In this document: piece by piece, positions 7,944-16,001 of the stretch | Numbering within the stretch: position 1 is the stretch's first letter | Layout: every line of letters begins with the position of its first letter | DNA from: Pseudomonas fluorescens | Lineage (GTDB): Bacteria > Pseudomonadota > Gammaproteobacteria > Pseudomonadales > Pseudomonadaceae | DNA length: 36,906 nt | Direction of reading: 5' to 3' | Assembly (NCBI RefSeq): GCF_018614775.1 | Contig: NZ_JAGGOF010000097.1 | Coordinates: 98,931 to 135,836, forward strand | Program-made: the position numbers and the translations under genes | The notes under the pieces: generated by a model | Told to the model about the DNA's origin: nothing | The model's input: the letters and a program-made list of their open reading frames with translations, nothing else | Database searches by the model: none

Positions 7944-7953
7944 CATGCGCGAT

Positions 7954-9315
7954 TTATGGCCTGGCTTGCGTAAAACTGGGCGCCTGCGCCTCATCACCTG
8001 CTGATTCGGCCTCTGTGACCGGCTCTGGCTCAGGTTCAGCCTCGGGAGTCGCTGGCGCCTGCATCTGCTCCTGCACCACCTGCTCATCCACACGAGGGTC
8101 GAGGCACGCGACCAAGGGTGAACTGGACATGCTGTCCGGCATTGCCACGTGATGCAGCGGAGCGTCGTCGACCTGATGCAGATTGGTGACCGCTTTCGGC
8201 CGGATCCGCCACACCAGCACCAAAGCGAAGAAGGCAGAAAATGCATACAACATGTGGCTGCCGAACATCTTCATCAACACCCCGGCCACCAGCGGCCCGA
8301 TGCTCGCCCCGACGCCATAGGTCACCAGCAGCATAGCGGTCAGCGACACCCGCCGATCCGCCTCGACGTGGTCGTTGGAAAACGCCACCGCCAGCGGGTA
8401 CAGGCAGAACTGCACCAGCGAGCAGAAGAACCCCGCGACGAACAGCACTTGCAGCGGCACATTCGAGAGGATCGCCAACGGCATCGCGCACACCGCCAGG
8501 GCCAGCGCAAAGCAACGGATCAGCAACGCCCGGTCGTAGCGGTCGGACAGCCAGCCCAGGGGCCACTGCACCAGCAAGCCGGCAAAAATGCAGCTACCCA
8601 TGAACAGACCGACCTGCTCGGTCGACAGGCCCTGCTGGGAGGCATACAGCGGCGCCAGGCCATAGAACGAGCCGACGATCAGCCCCGAGCCCAACACCGT
8701 GCTCAGCGACTGCGGCACGCGCTTGATGAAAAAGCGCGGCTCCATCGGTGCCGGATGCAACGCGGCCGGGTGAATCCGCCGGGTCAGCGCCACCGGCACC
8801 AGGCACAGGGCGAAACACAGCGCCACCAGCATCAGCAGCTCCAGGCCCAGGGCCGGGTGAATCACCAAGATCAGTTGCCCCAATACCATCCCCAGGTACG
8901 AGGCAATCATGTAGCCGCTGAACACCACCCCACGCTGCTTGGCGTCGGCCTGTTCGTTGAGCCAGCTCTCGATGACCATGTACTGGCACATCATGCCGAG
9001 GCCGACGATCATCCGCAGCACGATCCAGGCCGGCAGCCAATTCACCAGCCCGTGGCCCAGCACCGCCGCCCCGACGATCCCGGCACAGGCCGAATAGGCA
9101 CGGATATGCCCGACGCGGGCGATCAGTCGATGGCCGATCTTGCCGCCCAGTACCAGGCCGAAATAGTTGGCGGCCATCAGCGCACCGACCCACAGGCTGT
9201 CGACGTGGTCGGCGGCCAGACGCAAGGCCAGGTAGGTACTCAACAGGCCGGAGCCGATCAACATCATCAGCGAGGCGAAATACAGCGCTCGAAAAGGTTT
9301 CCAGATTTGGCGCAT
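7954..9315 (-). CDS. MFS transporter, YcaD-like
   Basis: An inner-membrane permease of the major facilitator superfamily; the substrate cannot be read from sequence. The 453-aa product has about 12 hydrophobic segments over residues 10-385, with the MFS loop motif between helices 2 and 3 degenerate (GGKIGHRLIARVGH) and a better conserved copy after helix 8 (LGWLSDRYDRALLI). The last 65 residues form a soluble tail rich in Glu, Pro and Ala (EAEPEPEPVTEAES), unusual for the family. It starts at 9315 and is 69 nt downstream of a gamma-glutamylpolyamine-synthetase-like gene on the same strand. A role with polyamines or related amines is possible but only inferred from that neighbour. Confidence 0.85.
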   Translation of the reverse strand: MRQIWKPFRALYFASLMMLIGSGLLSTYLALRLAADHVDSLWVGALMAANYFGLVLGGKIGHRLIARVGHIRAYSACAGIVGAAVLGHGLVNWLPAWIVLRMIVGLGMMCQYMVIESWLNEQADAKQRGVVFSGYMIASYLGMVLGQLILVIHPALGLELLMLVALCFALCLVPVALTRRIHPAALHPAPMEPRFFIKRVPQSLSTVLGSGLIVGSFYGLAPLYASQQGLSTEQVGLFMGSCIFAGLLVQWPLGWLSDRYDRALLIRCFALALAVCAMPLAILSNVPLQVLFVAGFFCSLVQFCLYPLAVAFSNDHVEADRRVSLTAMLLVTYGVGASIGPLVAGVLMKMFGSHMLYAFSAFFALVLVWRIRPKAVTNLHQVDDAPLHHVAMPDSMSSSPLVACLDPRVDEQVVQEQMQAPATPEAEPEPEPVTEAESAGDEAQAPSFTQARP

Positions 9316-9347
9316 CGGCGTTCCGAGCGGCTCCTTGAGGTGGGTAG

Positions 9348-9369
9348 GGGCTATCTTTGAAGATAGCCC
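9348..9369 (-). other. 10-bp perfect hairpin between the GS-like and MFS genes
   Basis: GGGCTATCTT and AAGATAGCCC pair perfectly around a 2-nt core. It follows the GS-like stop by 15 nt on the minus strand but lacks a T-run. It may be a weak terminator or attenuator ahead of the MFS gene. Confidence 0.5.
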
Positions 9370-9384
9370 GAATGCAACGATTCG

Positions 9385-10728
9385 TTATGCCTGGGCCGCC
9401 AGAACGCGCCGCTCCCAGGGGGTGATTTCATCAAAGAAGCTGGTCAGCTCCAGGGTCTTCGAGGCGATGTAGCCTTCGATGAACTCCGCACCGAACAGTT
9501 CCTTCGCCAGATGACTACGCTTCAGACGCTCCAGCGCAGCATGCAAGGTACATGGCAACGAAAGATTATCCGGCACCTCGAATTCACCCTGGATCGCCGC
9601 GCTTGGCTCCAGGCGGTTCTCAATGCCATGAAGCCCGGCAGCCAGGCTGGCGGCAATCGCCAGGTAGGGGTTGGCATCGGCACCCGGCAAGCGGTTCTCC
9701 ACCCGCCGGGCCACCGGTGAACTGGCAGGAATCCGCAACCCGGCCGAACGGTTGTCATGGGACCAGCAGGCATTGTTTGGCGATGCGAACGGATGGCACA
9801 AGCGATGGTAGGAATTCACGTTGGGCGCAAACAGCGCCGTGAAGTCCGCCAGGCCGGCCTGCTGGCCGCCGATGAAGTGCCGGAACGTCGCCGTCGGCTC
9901 GCCCGCTTCGTCGCTGAACACATTGCGCCCACTGCCCAGCTCGACGATGCTCTGGTGGATGTGCATCGAGCTGCCCGCCGTGTGCGCCAGGGGCTTGGCC
10001 ATGCAGACCACGATCAGCCCGTGCTTGAGCGCCACTTCCTTGAGCAGGTGCTTGAACAGGAAGGTCTGGTCAGCCAGCAACAAAGGGTCGCCGTGAAGCA
10101 GATTGATTTCGAACTGGCTCACGCCCATCTCGTGCATGAACGTGTCACGGGGCAAGCCCAGCGCCGCCATGCAGGCATAGACCTCATTGAAGAACGGACG
10201 CAGGCCATTGTTGGAACTGATGCTGAAGGCTGAGTGGCCGTCTTCGCGACGTCCATCCAGGCCCAGCGGCGGCAGGAACGACTGGGTCGGGTCAGGGTTG
10301 GGCGCAAACACGAAGAACTCAAGCTCGGTCGCCACGACGGGCGCCAGGCCCAGGGCTGCATAGCGAGCGATCACAGCCTTGAGCTGGCCGCGCGTGGAAA
10401 GACGGGAGCTTTCACCGGTCAGTTCATCGGCGTCACAGATCGCCAACGCACGCGGCTGTTGGCTCCAGGGCAGGCGGTGGATCTGCTGTGGATCGGCCAC
10501 CAGTGCCAGGTCGCCGTCGTCACTGCCGTAAAAACGTGCCGCCGGATATCCCCCCATGATGCATTGCAGCAGTACGCCACGCGCCAACTGCAACCGTCGA
10601 CCCTCAAGGAAACCCTCGGCGGTCATCACCTTGCCCCGTGGCACGCCATTCAAGTCCGGCGTGACACATTCAATCTCATCAATGCCCGTCAATCGCTGCG
10701 CGAGTGAACGCTGGCCATCGGTCGTCAT
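9385..10728 (-). CDS. Glutamine synthetase family ligase (probable gamma-glutamylpolyamine synthetase)
   Basis: Members of this group ligate glutamate to amines with ATP; in Pseudomonas several paralogues (PauA/SpuI type) start polyamine breakdown. The 447-aa product has the N-terminal beta-grasp domain and the catalytic domain. It shows the metal-site ELEFFVF block, MHIHQS, the NRSAGLRIP ATP/glutamate loop and the ENRLPGADANPYL block. It is shorter than housekeeping GlnA (about 468 aa) and lacks the GlnA adenylylation loop region, supporting the GlnA-like subfamily. A clear AAAGGA precedes the ATG. From memory, a pauA-type gene is also close to flgM/flgN/flgZ in P. aeruginosa. Exact amine substrate unknown. 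Confidence 0.85.
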   Translation of the reverse strand: MTTDGQRSLAQRLTGIDEIECVTPDLNGVPRGKVMTAEGFLEGRRLQLARGVLLQCIMGGYPAARFYGSDDGDLALVADPQQIHRLPWSQQPRALAICDADELTGESSRLSTRGQLKAVIARYAALGLAPVVATELEFFVFAPNPDPTQSFLPPLGLDGRREDGHSAFSISSNNGLRPFFNEVYACMAALGLPRDTFMHEMGVSQFEINLLHGDPLLLADQTFLFKHLLKEVALKHGLIVVCMAKPLAHTAGSSMHIHQSIVELGSGRNVFSDEAGEPTATFRHFIGGQQAGLADFTALFAPNVNSYHRLCHPFASPNNACWSHDNRSAGLRIPASSPVARRVENRLPGADANPYLAIAASLAAGLHGIENRLEPSAAIQGEFEVPDNLSLPCTLHAALERLKRSHLAKELFGAEFIEGYIASKTLELTSFFDEITPWERRVLAAQA

Positions 10729-10866
10729 GACGCAATCCTTTGTTTATAGCGAGCCGCGAACGGCAACCCGTACAAAATAGGCTTCGGCTGTTCGGAATAT
10801 CAAGCAGGGAGAAAGAATAAACGCCGGGCAAATATTCCATGTGGTCTGCCTTTGCTGATCAAGGGT

Positions 10867-11559
10867 TCAGGGCAGGTAGATCCTGAACACCCCGCCACCC
10901 AGTACGCCACCATTGGCTATCTCGGTGCGCCCACTCACACCGCCACGCTGATGCAGCGCGGCGATTCGCGCCGCGAAGTACAAGCCCAGCCCGGTGCTGC
11001 CACTGCTGTGGTTGATGCCCTGCACGTAATCGGCCTGGCGCTCGATCATCTCGGCCGGGTAACCCTCGCCGTCATCGTTGATGGTCAGCACCAACTGCCC
11101 GGCCTCGTCACTCGCACTGACCAACAGGGCCTGGCGCCCATGGCGAATGGCATTGGTGATGCAGTTGTCGAGCACCGACGCAACGAGCTCGCGGTCGAAA
11201 AAACCCAGGGGACTGAGTGGGTCGACTTCATAAGTCGCCATGATCCCGCGGCTGCGGAACACGTCCTGATGAGCGGCCAGTTGCGCCTCGATGAAGTCAT
11301 CCAGCTCATGGTAGGCCGGGTGCAGCGGCAACTGGTTGACGCCGAGCTTGTACAGCCCCAGCAGTTGCACCATCAAGCCATTGAGGTGGGCGAACTCGAA
11401 CTCGATGACGCCCTGCTCCGAGGTCTGTCGCTCGGCATCGGGCAACCGCTCGAGCCATTGCGTATGCGCCTGCATGAGCAAGGTCAGGGAGTTCTTCATG
11501 TCGTGCACGGTCGACGCGATCACCGTGGAAAAATCGAGAGCCTGTTCGCTGTCATTCAT
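10867..11559 (-). CDS. Sensor-less cytoplasmic histidine kinase
   Basis: A two-component kinase core without any input domain or membrane segment. From the ATG at 11559 it has 230 aa. The H-box is HDMKN with H19 as likely phosphorylation site, the N-box is DNCITNAIRHG (N132/N136), the G1 box is NDDGEGYP (D163) and the G2 box is STGLGLYFA (about 188-196). The start is chosen because its ATG overlaps the stop of the upstream regulator gene (ATGAATGA, 8-nt overlap), a sign of translational coupling; the longer open frame runs inside that gene. With only 18 residues before the H-box, the signal must come from a partner, plausibly the TPR part of the neighbouring regulator. Function unknown. Confidence 0.87.
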   Translation of the reverse strand: MNDSEQALDFSTVIASTVHDMKNSLTLLMQAHTQWLERLPDAERQTSEQGVIEFEFAHLNGLMVQLLGLYKLGVNQLPLHPAYHELDDFIEAQLAAHQDVFRSRGIMATYEVDPLSPLGFFDRELVASVLDNCITNAIRHGRQALLVSASDEAGQLVLTINDDGEGYPAEMIERQADYVQGINHSSGSTGLGLYFAARIAALHQRGGVSGRTEIANGGVLGGGVFRIYLP

Positions 11560-13159
11560 CGCCAAATGCCTTGCTTCGCAGTTTCTGATAACGCGCAAAA
11601 CGCGCATCGGTGTCGGGCATCATGCCCACCAGTTTCAGACAGGCGCGGCACTCCTGCAGCAGCTCCGACTCCACACTGGTATCGGTGCCATGCAGCAGGG
11701 ACTGCGCCATGTTCAGGGCAATACTGATGTTCTTCGGTTGCAGCTTCAGGGCACGCCGGAACAGCTCCCGCGCCTCCGGCAGCGCGCCGGTCTTGTAGAC
11801 ACGCACGCCCTCGCGGTTCAGCTCGGCGGCGGCATTGCCCTGATTGAGGATGTTCGGGTCGTCGGTGAGTTTGGCGATGCCTTGCATCACCGTCGGGTCA
11901 TCGCCGTAGATCTCTGCGCAGTTCTTCAGCATCGACTCACCGGCGCTGGTCTGGCCGAGCATCTGCAATTGCTTGGCAACCAGCAGCGCGGCCTCGGCGC
12001 TCATGAACTGCTCCATGCCATCAAGACGCTGCAAGGCCTGTTCGGTGAGCTTTTCTGCGGTTTCAGCATCGTTGAGCAGCAGGCTCGTGGCCTTCATCAA
12101 TCGCGCCCGAACCTGCAGGCCCGGGTCGTTGAGGTTTTCCTTCGCCACAGCGCTGAGGGTGGTGTTGATCTCCAGCCGCGTGCGCGTATCCAGACCCTTT
12201 TCGCTGCCCTTGCTGATCAGCGCATGGGCCAGGCCCAGGTTGGTCTCCGGGTCCTTGAAGCGCGACTGCGCACCCTGCCCGACCGCCTGGCGATAGGCCC
12301 TGGACGCGGTGTCATAGTCTTCGTTGGTCATCGCCAACTTGCCCAACAGCGCTTGGCGGCGCACCGCCAGGGGCGACAGGCGAACCGCCTCTTCCAGCAC
12401 CCTCTGCGCCTGCTTCGTGTCGCCTTCGGCCACCAGCACATCGGCCATGCCGTCGTACAAGGCCGGCATCATCGGGAAGGTTTTCAGCGCCTTTTCGTAG
12501 ACGTCCTTGGCCTGCAACACCTGACCGCGCTTGAACAGCAACTTGCCCAGGCCCGCATAAGCCCAAGGCAGCGGGCGATCCGCCAGGATGGTGTTGTACA
12601 GGCGCTCCAGCGCTTCGTTCTGATTCAGGTCGCGCAACGCATCGGCCCGATAACGCAGACACAACGGCCCGTAGCGCGGATCCTGCTTGCACAGGGCGAT
12701 GCACGCATTGAGCACTTCCATGGGCTTGCCGCGATCCAGCGCCTGGAGGATCGGCTTGAGCAACGTCTTGCGCTGTTCCAGACGCTCCAGCCGCTGGGCC
12801 AGGCCGGAGCGGTTGAACGGCTTGGTCAGGTACGCATCGGGCTCATGCTCCAGGGCACTGAGCACCATCGCCTGACTGGTCTCGGCTGTCACCATGAGAA
12901 ATACACTTTCATGGCTGATCAGCTTCTCGACCATCAGGTCTTCCAGAACCTGCTGGCCGTTCTTGCGCCCGTCACCCAGGTGATAGTCCTGCAGAATGAA
13001 GTCGTAGCGCTTCTGCGAGCACATGCGCAGCGCCACTTCGCCGGTGTCGGCGGTGTCCACGTCCTTGACGCCCAGCTCACGCAACATGGAGCGGATCGAG
13101 CTGCGGAAATCCGAGAAATCATCGACGATCAGAAAACTTTTTTGGTGGTACGCCAGCAT
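11552..13159 (-). CDS. Response regulator with C-terminal TPR repeats
   Basis: From the ATG at 13159 the product has 535 aa: a receiver domain (residues 5-125) then a long helical TPR region to the end. REC residues are intact: D13/D14, phosphoacceptor D58 (FILQDYHLGDG), T91 and K113. TPR-like units are visible as PLPWAYAGLGKLLFKRGQ, MPALYDGMADVLVAEGD, RRQALLGKLAMTNEDYDTA and ALPEARELFRRALKLQPKN. There is no DNA-binding or enzymatic output, so it probably acts by protein-protein contact. The architecture resembles V. cholerae VieB. A frame extending to 13258 lacks family-like sequence. It overlaps the downstream kinase by 8 nt. Confidence 0.88.
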   Translation of the reverse strand: MLAYHQKSFLIVDDFSDFRSSIRSMLRELGVKDVDTADTGEVALRMCSQKRYDFILQDYHLGDGRKNGQQVLEDLMVEKLISHESVFLMVTAETSQAMVLSALEHEPDAYLTKPFNRSGLAQRLERLEQRKTLLKPILQALDRGKPMEVLNACIALCKQDPRYGPLCLRYRADALRDLNQNEALERLYNTILADRPLPWAYAGLGKLLFKRGQVLQAKDVYEKALKTFPMMPALYDGMADVLVAEGDTKQAQRVLEEAVRLSPLAVRRQALLGKLAMTNEDYDTASRAYRQAVGQGAQSRFKDPETNLGLAHALISKGSEKGLDTRTRLEINTTLSAVAKENLNDPGLQVRARLMKATSLLLNDAETAEKLTEQALQRLDGMEQFMSAEAALLVAKQLQMLGQTSAGESMLKNCAEIYGDDPTVMQGIAKLTDDPNILNQGNAAAELNREGVRVYKTGALPEARELFRRALKLQPKNISIALNMAQSLLHGTDTSVESELLQECRACLKLVGMMPDTDARFARYQKLRSKAFGDE

Positions 13160-13421
13160 CGAGGATGTCCAGGCAAGTAAGAAGATGCACCCAATGGCAA
13201 GACTAGCAAACGCCGTTTCGCGGCCCTGTGTAGCGCGCAGATGATAGTCGCCCGGCATTCGTGATCAAGCGGCTTGGAAAACCTCTTGGTCAGGTTGTGC
13301 CATGGCGCACATTGCGAGTGGCTCCTGCGTGGCGAAACGCTGGAGAAAGCAGGGCTCGTCAGGTTATCGGCAGGACGTGGCATTCCGTTAAGCGGATATG
13401 CAGGAGAGGCAGGTGTGATAA

Positions 13422-13498
13422 TGGTGTCCCAGGGCAGGTTCGAACTGCCAACCTTCCCCTTAGGAGGGGGATGCTCTATCCAATTGAGCTACTGAGAC
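13422..13498 (-). tRNA. tRNA-Arg (anticodon CCT)
   Basis: 77-nt cloverleaf including encoded CCA: 7-bp acceptor (GTCTCAG / CTGGGAC, one G-T), GCTC/GAGC D-stem, TCCCC/GGGGA anticodon stem around loop CTCCTAA, and TTCGAAC T-loop with GGCAG/CTGCC stem. It reads AGG codons. Confidence 0.96.
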
Positions 13499-13539
13499 AC
13501 ACGTCGACCACGAGAAACGCGGTGCGTAGGACGGCGTGC

Positions 13540-13568
13540 ATGTTAACGACCTGTCCTGCGTTTGTCAT
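13540..13568 (-). promoter_or_regulatory. Sigma-70 promoter of tRNA-Arg(CCT)
   Basis: On the minus strand ATGACA, 17 nt, TAACAT: one and two mismatches to the -35 and -10 consensus at ideal spacing. The -10 ends 41 nt before the mature 5' end of the tRNA. Confidence 0.55.
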
Positions 13569-14025
13569 GTTGTCCAAGACTATTTAAGTGTAGGCGAATG
13601 GTTCAGCCGGCAGGTTCGAAGACCAAGGGTTAAAAATGACCGCCGCTCATCTGCCGTAGGCACGCCCAACCTAGTAAATCGGCAAATTGCCACTATCCTG
13701 TACACTGCACGGACGAGACACCGCCTTCTGCTTCATTGCGGTTATCCGCCAAACGGTATGGCACATCGACACGATGCCACGGTCACACAATGCGGCCCTG
13801 CTCATTTTTTCAAACCAGTCCGCATTTTTTGATGAAGGGTACTGGCATAACGCCTTTACGCGGATCAGAATTTGTCACAGAATTGGCGCCAATGATCTGG
13901 CAATTTTGAGGCATGATGCGGGCCTCTTAACGATTCAGGTTGAACATTTGGCTTCGGAGCCTGTCCTATCGACATCCTGCGGCCAAATCCCGAGAACCGC
14001 TCCCCTGAACTAACCGGTTAAATAT
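13569..14025. promoter_or_regulatory. Control region upstream of amrZ
   Basis: No credible gene is seen here. On the plus strand GAACAT, 16 nt, TCCTA (13942-13968) resembles an AlgU (extracytoplasmic sigma) promoter with the right spacing; amrZ/algZ is AlgU-controlled in P. aeruginosa. GGCATAACGCC at 13844-13854 is one base from the GGCAAAACGCC operator that AmrZ binds in its own P. aeruginosa promoter (from memory). ATTGGCGCCAAT at 13882-13893 is a perfect 12-bp palindrome. Confidence 0.4.
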
Positions 14026-14352
14026 ATGCGCCCAATGAAACAGGCAATTTATTCCAGCCGTACGGCTGACAAGTTCGTCGTACGTCTGCCAGAAGGAATG
14101 CGAGAACGCATTGCCGAGGTGGCTCGTAATCATCACCGCAGCATGAACTCTGAAATCATCGCGCGCCTTGAGCAAAGCCTGATCCAGGAAGGTGCGTTGG
14201 GTGAAGAGTTGAGCATGCGCCTGGACAGCCCGGAGCTGTCGCTGCATGAGCGCGAGCTGCTGCAGCGCTTCCGACAACTTTCTCATCGTCAGCAGAACGC
14301 CCTCGTTTCGCTGATCGCTCATGATGCAGAGATGGCCGCAGACGCGTCCTGA
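14026..14352 (+). CDS. amrZ: Ribbon-helix-helix regulator AmrZ (AlgZ)
   Basis: AmrZ is a DNA-binding regulator of exopolysaccharide, motility and c-di-GMP genes. The 108-aa product has a flexible N-terminus, a ribbon-helix-helix DNA-binding core (residues 15-52, SSRTADKFVVRLPEGM then helix pair RIAEVARNHH and SMNSEIIARLEQSL) and a C-terminal tetramerisation region (SLHERELLQRFRQLSHRQQNA is the core block, residues about 72-92). DNA-contacting residues expected from P. aeruginosa AmrZ correspond to K16, V18 and R20 here. There is no obvious Shine-Dalgarno; the ATG follows AACCGGTTAAATAT. In a window that also holds flagellar genes and flgZ, it belongs to the same motile/sessile control logic. 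Terminated by a strong hairpin. Confidence 0.95.
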   Translation: MRPMKQAIYSSRTADKFVVRLPEGMRERIAEVARNHHRSMNSEIIARLEQSLIQEGALGEELSMRLDSPELSLHERELLQRFRQLSHRQQNALVSLIAHDAEMAADAS

Positions 14353-14368
14353 TCGCACCAAGCTATTC

Positions 14369-14395
14369 AAGCCAGCCTTGTGCTGGCTTTTTTTT
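14369..14395 (+). terminator. Terminator after amrZ
   Basis: AAGCCAGC / GCTGGCTT stem followed by eight or more T, 17 nt past the amrZ stop. Confidence 0.92.
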
Positions 14396-14424
14396 GCCTG
14401 GGATCTGGGCTCGACTGTGATCGA

Positions 14425-14525
14425 TCCCATGCTCCGCGTGGGAATACCTCAAGGACGCTCCGCGTTCGGCTTCGAAAGCGACGCAGAGCGTCTTAGGCTG
14501 CATGTTCCCACAGAGCGTGGGAACG
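14425..14525. repeat. Intergenic nested palindromic repeat
   Basis: Three hairpin-forming parts: TCCCATGCTCCGCGTGGGA (14425-14443), GGACGCTCCGCGT paired with GACGCAGAGCGTC around 14454-14492, and GTTCCCACAGAGCGTGGGAAC at 14504-14524 (21 nt, given here in two halves GTTCCCACAG and AGCGTGGGAAC). This is a different family from the REP doublets. The end of the window (36893-36906) begins another copy. It lies between the amrZ terminator and the mgtE stop. Confidence 0.7.
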
Positions 14526-14531
14526 AGCGGT

Positions 14532-15974
14532 TCAGAGCAGGAAAATCGTCGCCAGCCCCAGGAAAATGAAGAAGCCGCCGCTGTCGGTCACCGCAGTGAT
14601 CATCACACTGGCCCCCATGGCCGGGTCACGCCCCGTGCGCGCCAGGGTCATGGGAATCAAGACCCCCATCAGTGCTGCCAATAACAAGTTGAGTGTCATC
14701 GCGGCAGTCATCACCACCCCCAGCGACCAGCTGCCGTACAGCAGATAAGCCACCACGCCGATCACCCCACCCCAAACCAGGCCGTTGATCAAGGCAACGG
14801 CCAGCTCCTTGCGCATCAAGCGCGAAGTATTGCCGGTACTGACCTGGTCCAGCGCCATGGCACGGACGATCATGGTGATGGTCTGGTTGCCGGAGTTGCC
14901 GCCGATCCCCGCCACGATGGGCATCAATGCCGCCAGCGCCACCAGCTTCTCGATGGAGCCTTCGAACAGGCCAATGACCCGAGAGGCGACAAATGCCGTA
15001 ATCAGATTGATCGCCAGCCAGGCCCAACGGTTACGCAGGGATTTCCAGACCGAGGCAAAGATGTCTTCTTCTTCGCGCAGACCGGCCATGTTGAGGACTT
15101 CGCTTTCGCTTTCCTCACGAATCAGGTCGACCATCTCGTCGATGGTCAGACGGCCGATCAACTTGCCGTTCTTGTCGACCACCGGCGCAGAAATCAAGTC
15201 ATACCGCTCAAACGCCTGGGCCGCATCATAGGCGTTTTCGTCCGGGTGAAAGCTCACCGGATCGCTGGCCATGACTTCGGCCACCTGCTTTTCCGGGTCG
15301 TTGACGAGCAGCCGCTTGATGGGCAGCACGCCCTTCAGCACGCCGTCGTAATCCACCACGAAGAGTTTGTCGGTGTGCCCCGGCAGCTCCTTGAGGCGAC
15401 GCAGGTAGCGCAATACCACTTCAAGGCTGACATCCTCGCGGATCGTCACCATCTCGAAGTCCATCAGCGCACCGACCTGCTCCTCGTCATAGGACAGCGC
15501 CGAGCGCACACGCTCACGTTGCTGGCCGTCGAGGGTTTCCATCAGTTCGTGGACGACGTCCCGGGGCAGTTCGGGTGCCAGGTCGGCGAGTTCGTCGGCG
15601 TCCATTTCCTTGGCGGCCGCGAGTAACTCGTGGTCATCCATGTCGGCGATCAGGGTTTCCCGGACCGAGTCGGAGACTTCGAGCAGGATGTCGCCGTCGC
15701 GATCAGCCTTGACCAACTGCCAGACCGTCAGACGCTCTTCCAGTGGCAGGGCTTCAAGAATGTAGGCGACGTCGGCGGAGTGCAGGTCATCGAGCTTGCG
15801 CTGCAGCTCGACGAGGTTCTGTCGGTGGACCAGGTTCTCCACCCGATCGTGGTGCGGACCTTCCTGGCGATGCGTCAGGTCTTCGACGACCCGCTGGCGC
15901 TGCAGCAGCTCAACGACTTGAGCAAGACGATCCTGAAGGCTTTCCTGCGTTTTTTTTACTTCTACTTGGGTCAT
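14532..15974 (-). CDS. mgtE: Magnesium transporter MgtE
   Basis: MgtE is an inner-membrane Mg2+ channel gated by cytosolic Mg2+. The 480-aa product has the cytosolic MgtE N domain (about residues 55-160), paired CBS domains (about 165-290) and a five-helix membrane domain (about 315-480). The pore motif GGNSGNQT is at 358-365 and the conserved selectivity Asp is D464 (TAVTDSGG). The start at 15974 is preferred over a longer frame because it gives the normal length and has a GGAG site 8 nt upstream. That site lies in the 3' arm of a 7-bp hairpin (15982-16001), which could limit translation. Confidence 0.95.
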   Translation of the reverse strand: MTQVEVKKTQESLQDRLAQVVELLQRQRVVEDLTHRQEGPHHDRVENLVHRQNLVELQRKLDDLHSADVAYILEALPLEERLTVWQLVKADRDGDILLEVSDSVRETLIADMDDHELLAAAKEMDADELADLAPELPRDVVHELMETLDGQQRERVRSALSYDEEQVGALMDFEMVTIREDVSLEVVLRYLRRLKELPGHTDKLFVVDYDGVLKGVLPIKRLLVNDPEKQVAEVMASDPVSFHPDENAYDAAQAFERYDLISAPVVDKNGKLIGRLTIDEMVDLIREESESEVLNMAGLREEEDIFASVWKSLRNRWAWLAINLITAFVASRVIGLFEGSIEKLVALAALMPIVAGIGGNSGNQTITMIVRAMALDQVSTGNTSRLMRKELAVALINGLVWGGVIGVVAYLLYGSWSLGVVMTAAMTLNLLLAALMGVLIPMTLARTGRDPAMGASVMITAVTDSGGFFIFLGLATIFLL

Positions 15975-15981
15975 AGGCGAA

Positions 15982-16001
15982 CTCCACTCCCAGCAGTGGA
16001 G
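15982..16001 (-). promoter_or_regulatory. Hairpin covering the mgtE ribosome binding site
   Basis: On the minus strand CTCCACT, six nt, AGTGGAG, then TTCGCCT and the mgtE ATG. The GGAG of the ribosome site is inside the 3' arm, so the folded form would hide it. It is not a recognised Mg2+ riboswitch class. Confidence 0.5.

Noticed and set aside
8149..9360. 403-codon plus-strand frame opposite the MFS gene
   Set aside because: Extremely His/Gln/Arg-rich, no domain, mirrors the codon bias of the membrane protein on the other strand.
13422..13498. tRNA-Arg(CCT) as an integration site
   Set aside because: No integrase, no repeated tRNA 3' end, and flanking genes are ordinary chromosomal genes.
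13261..13587. Open frames over the tRNA-Arg(CCT) region
   Set aside because: They overlap a clear tRNA and have no ribosome site or known domain.
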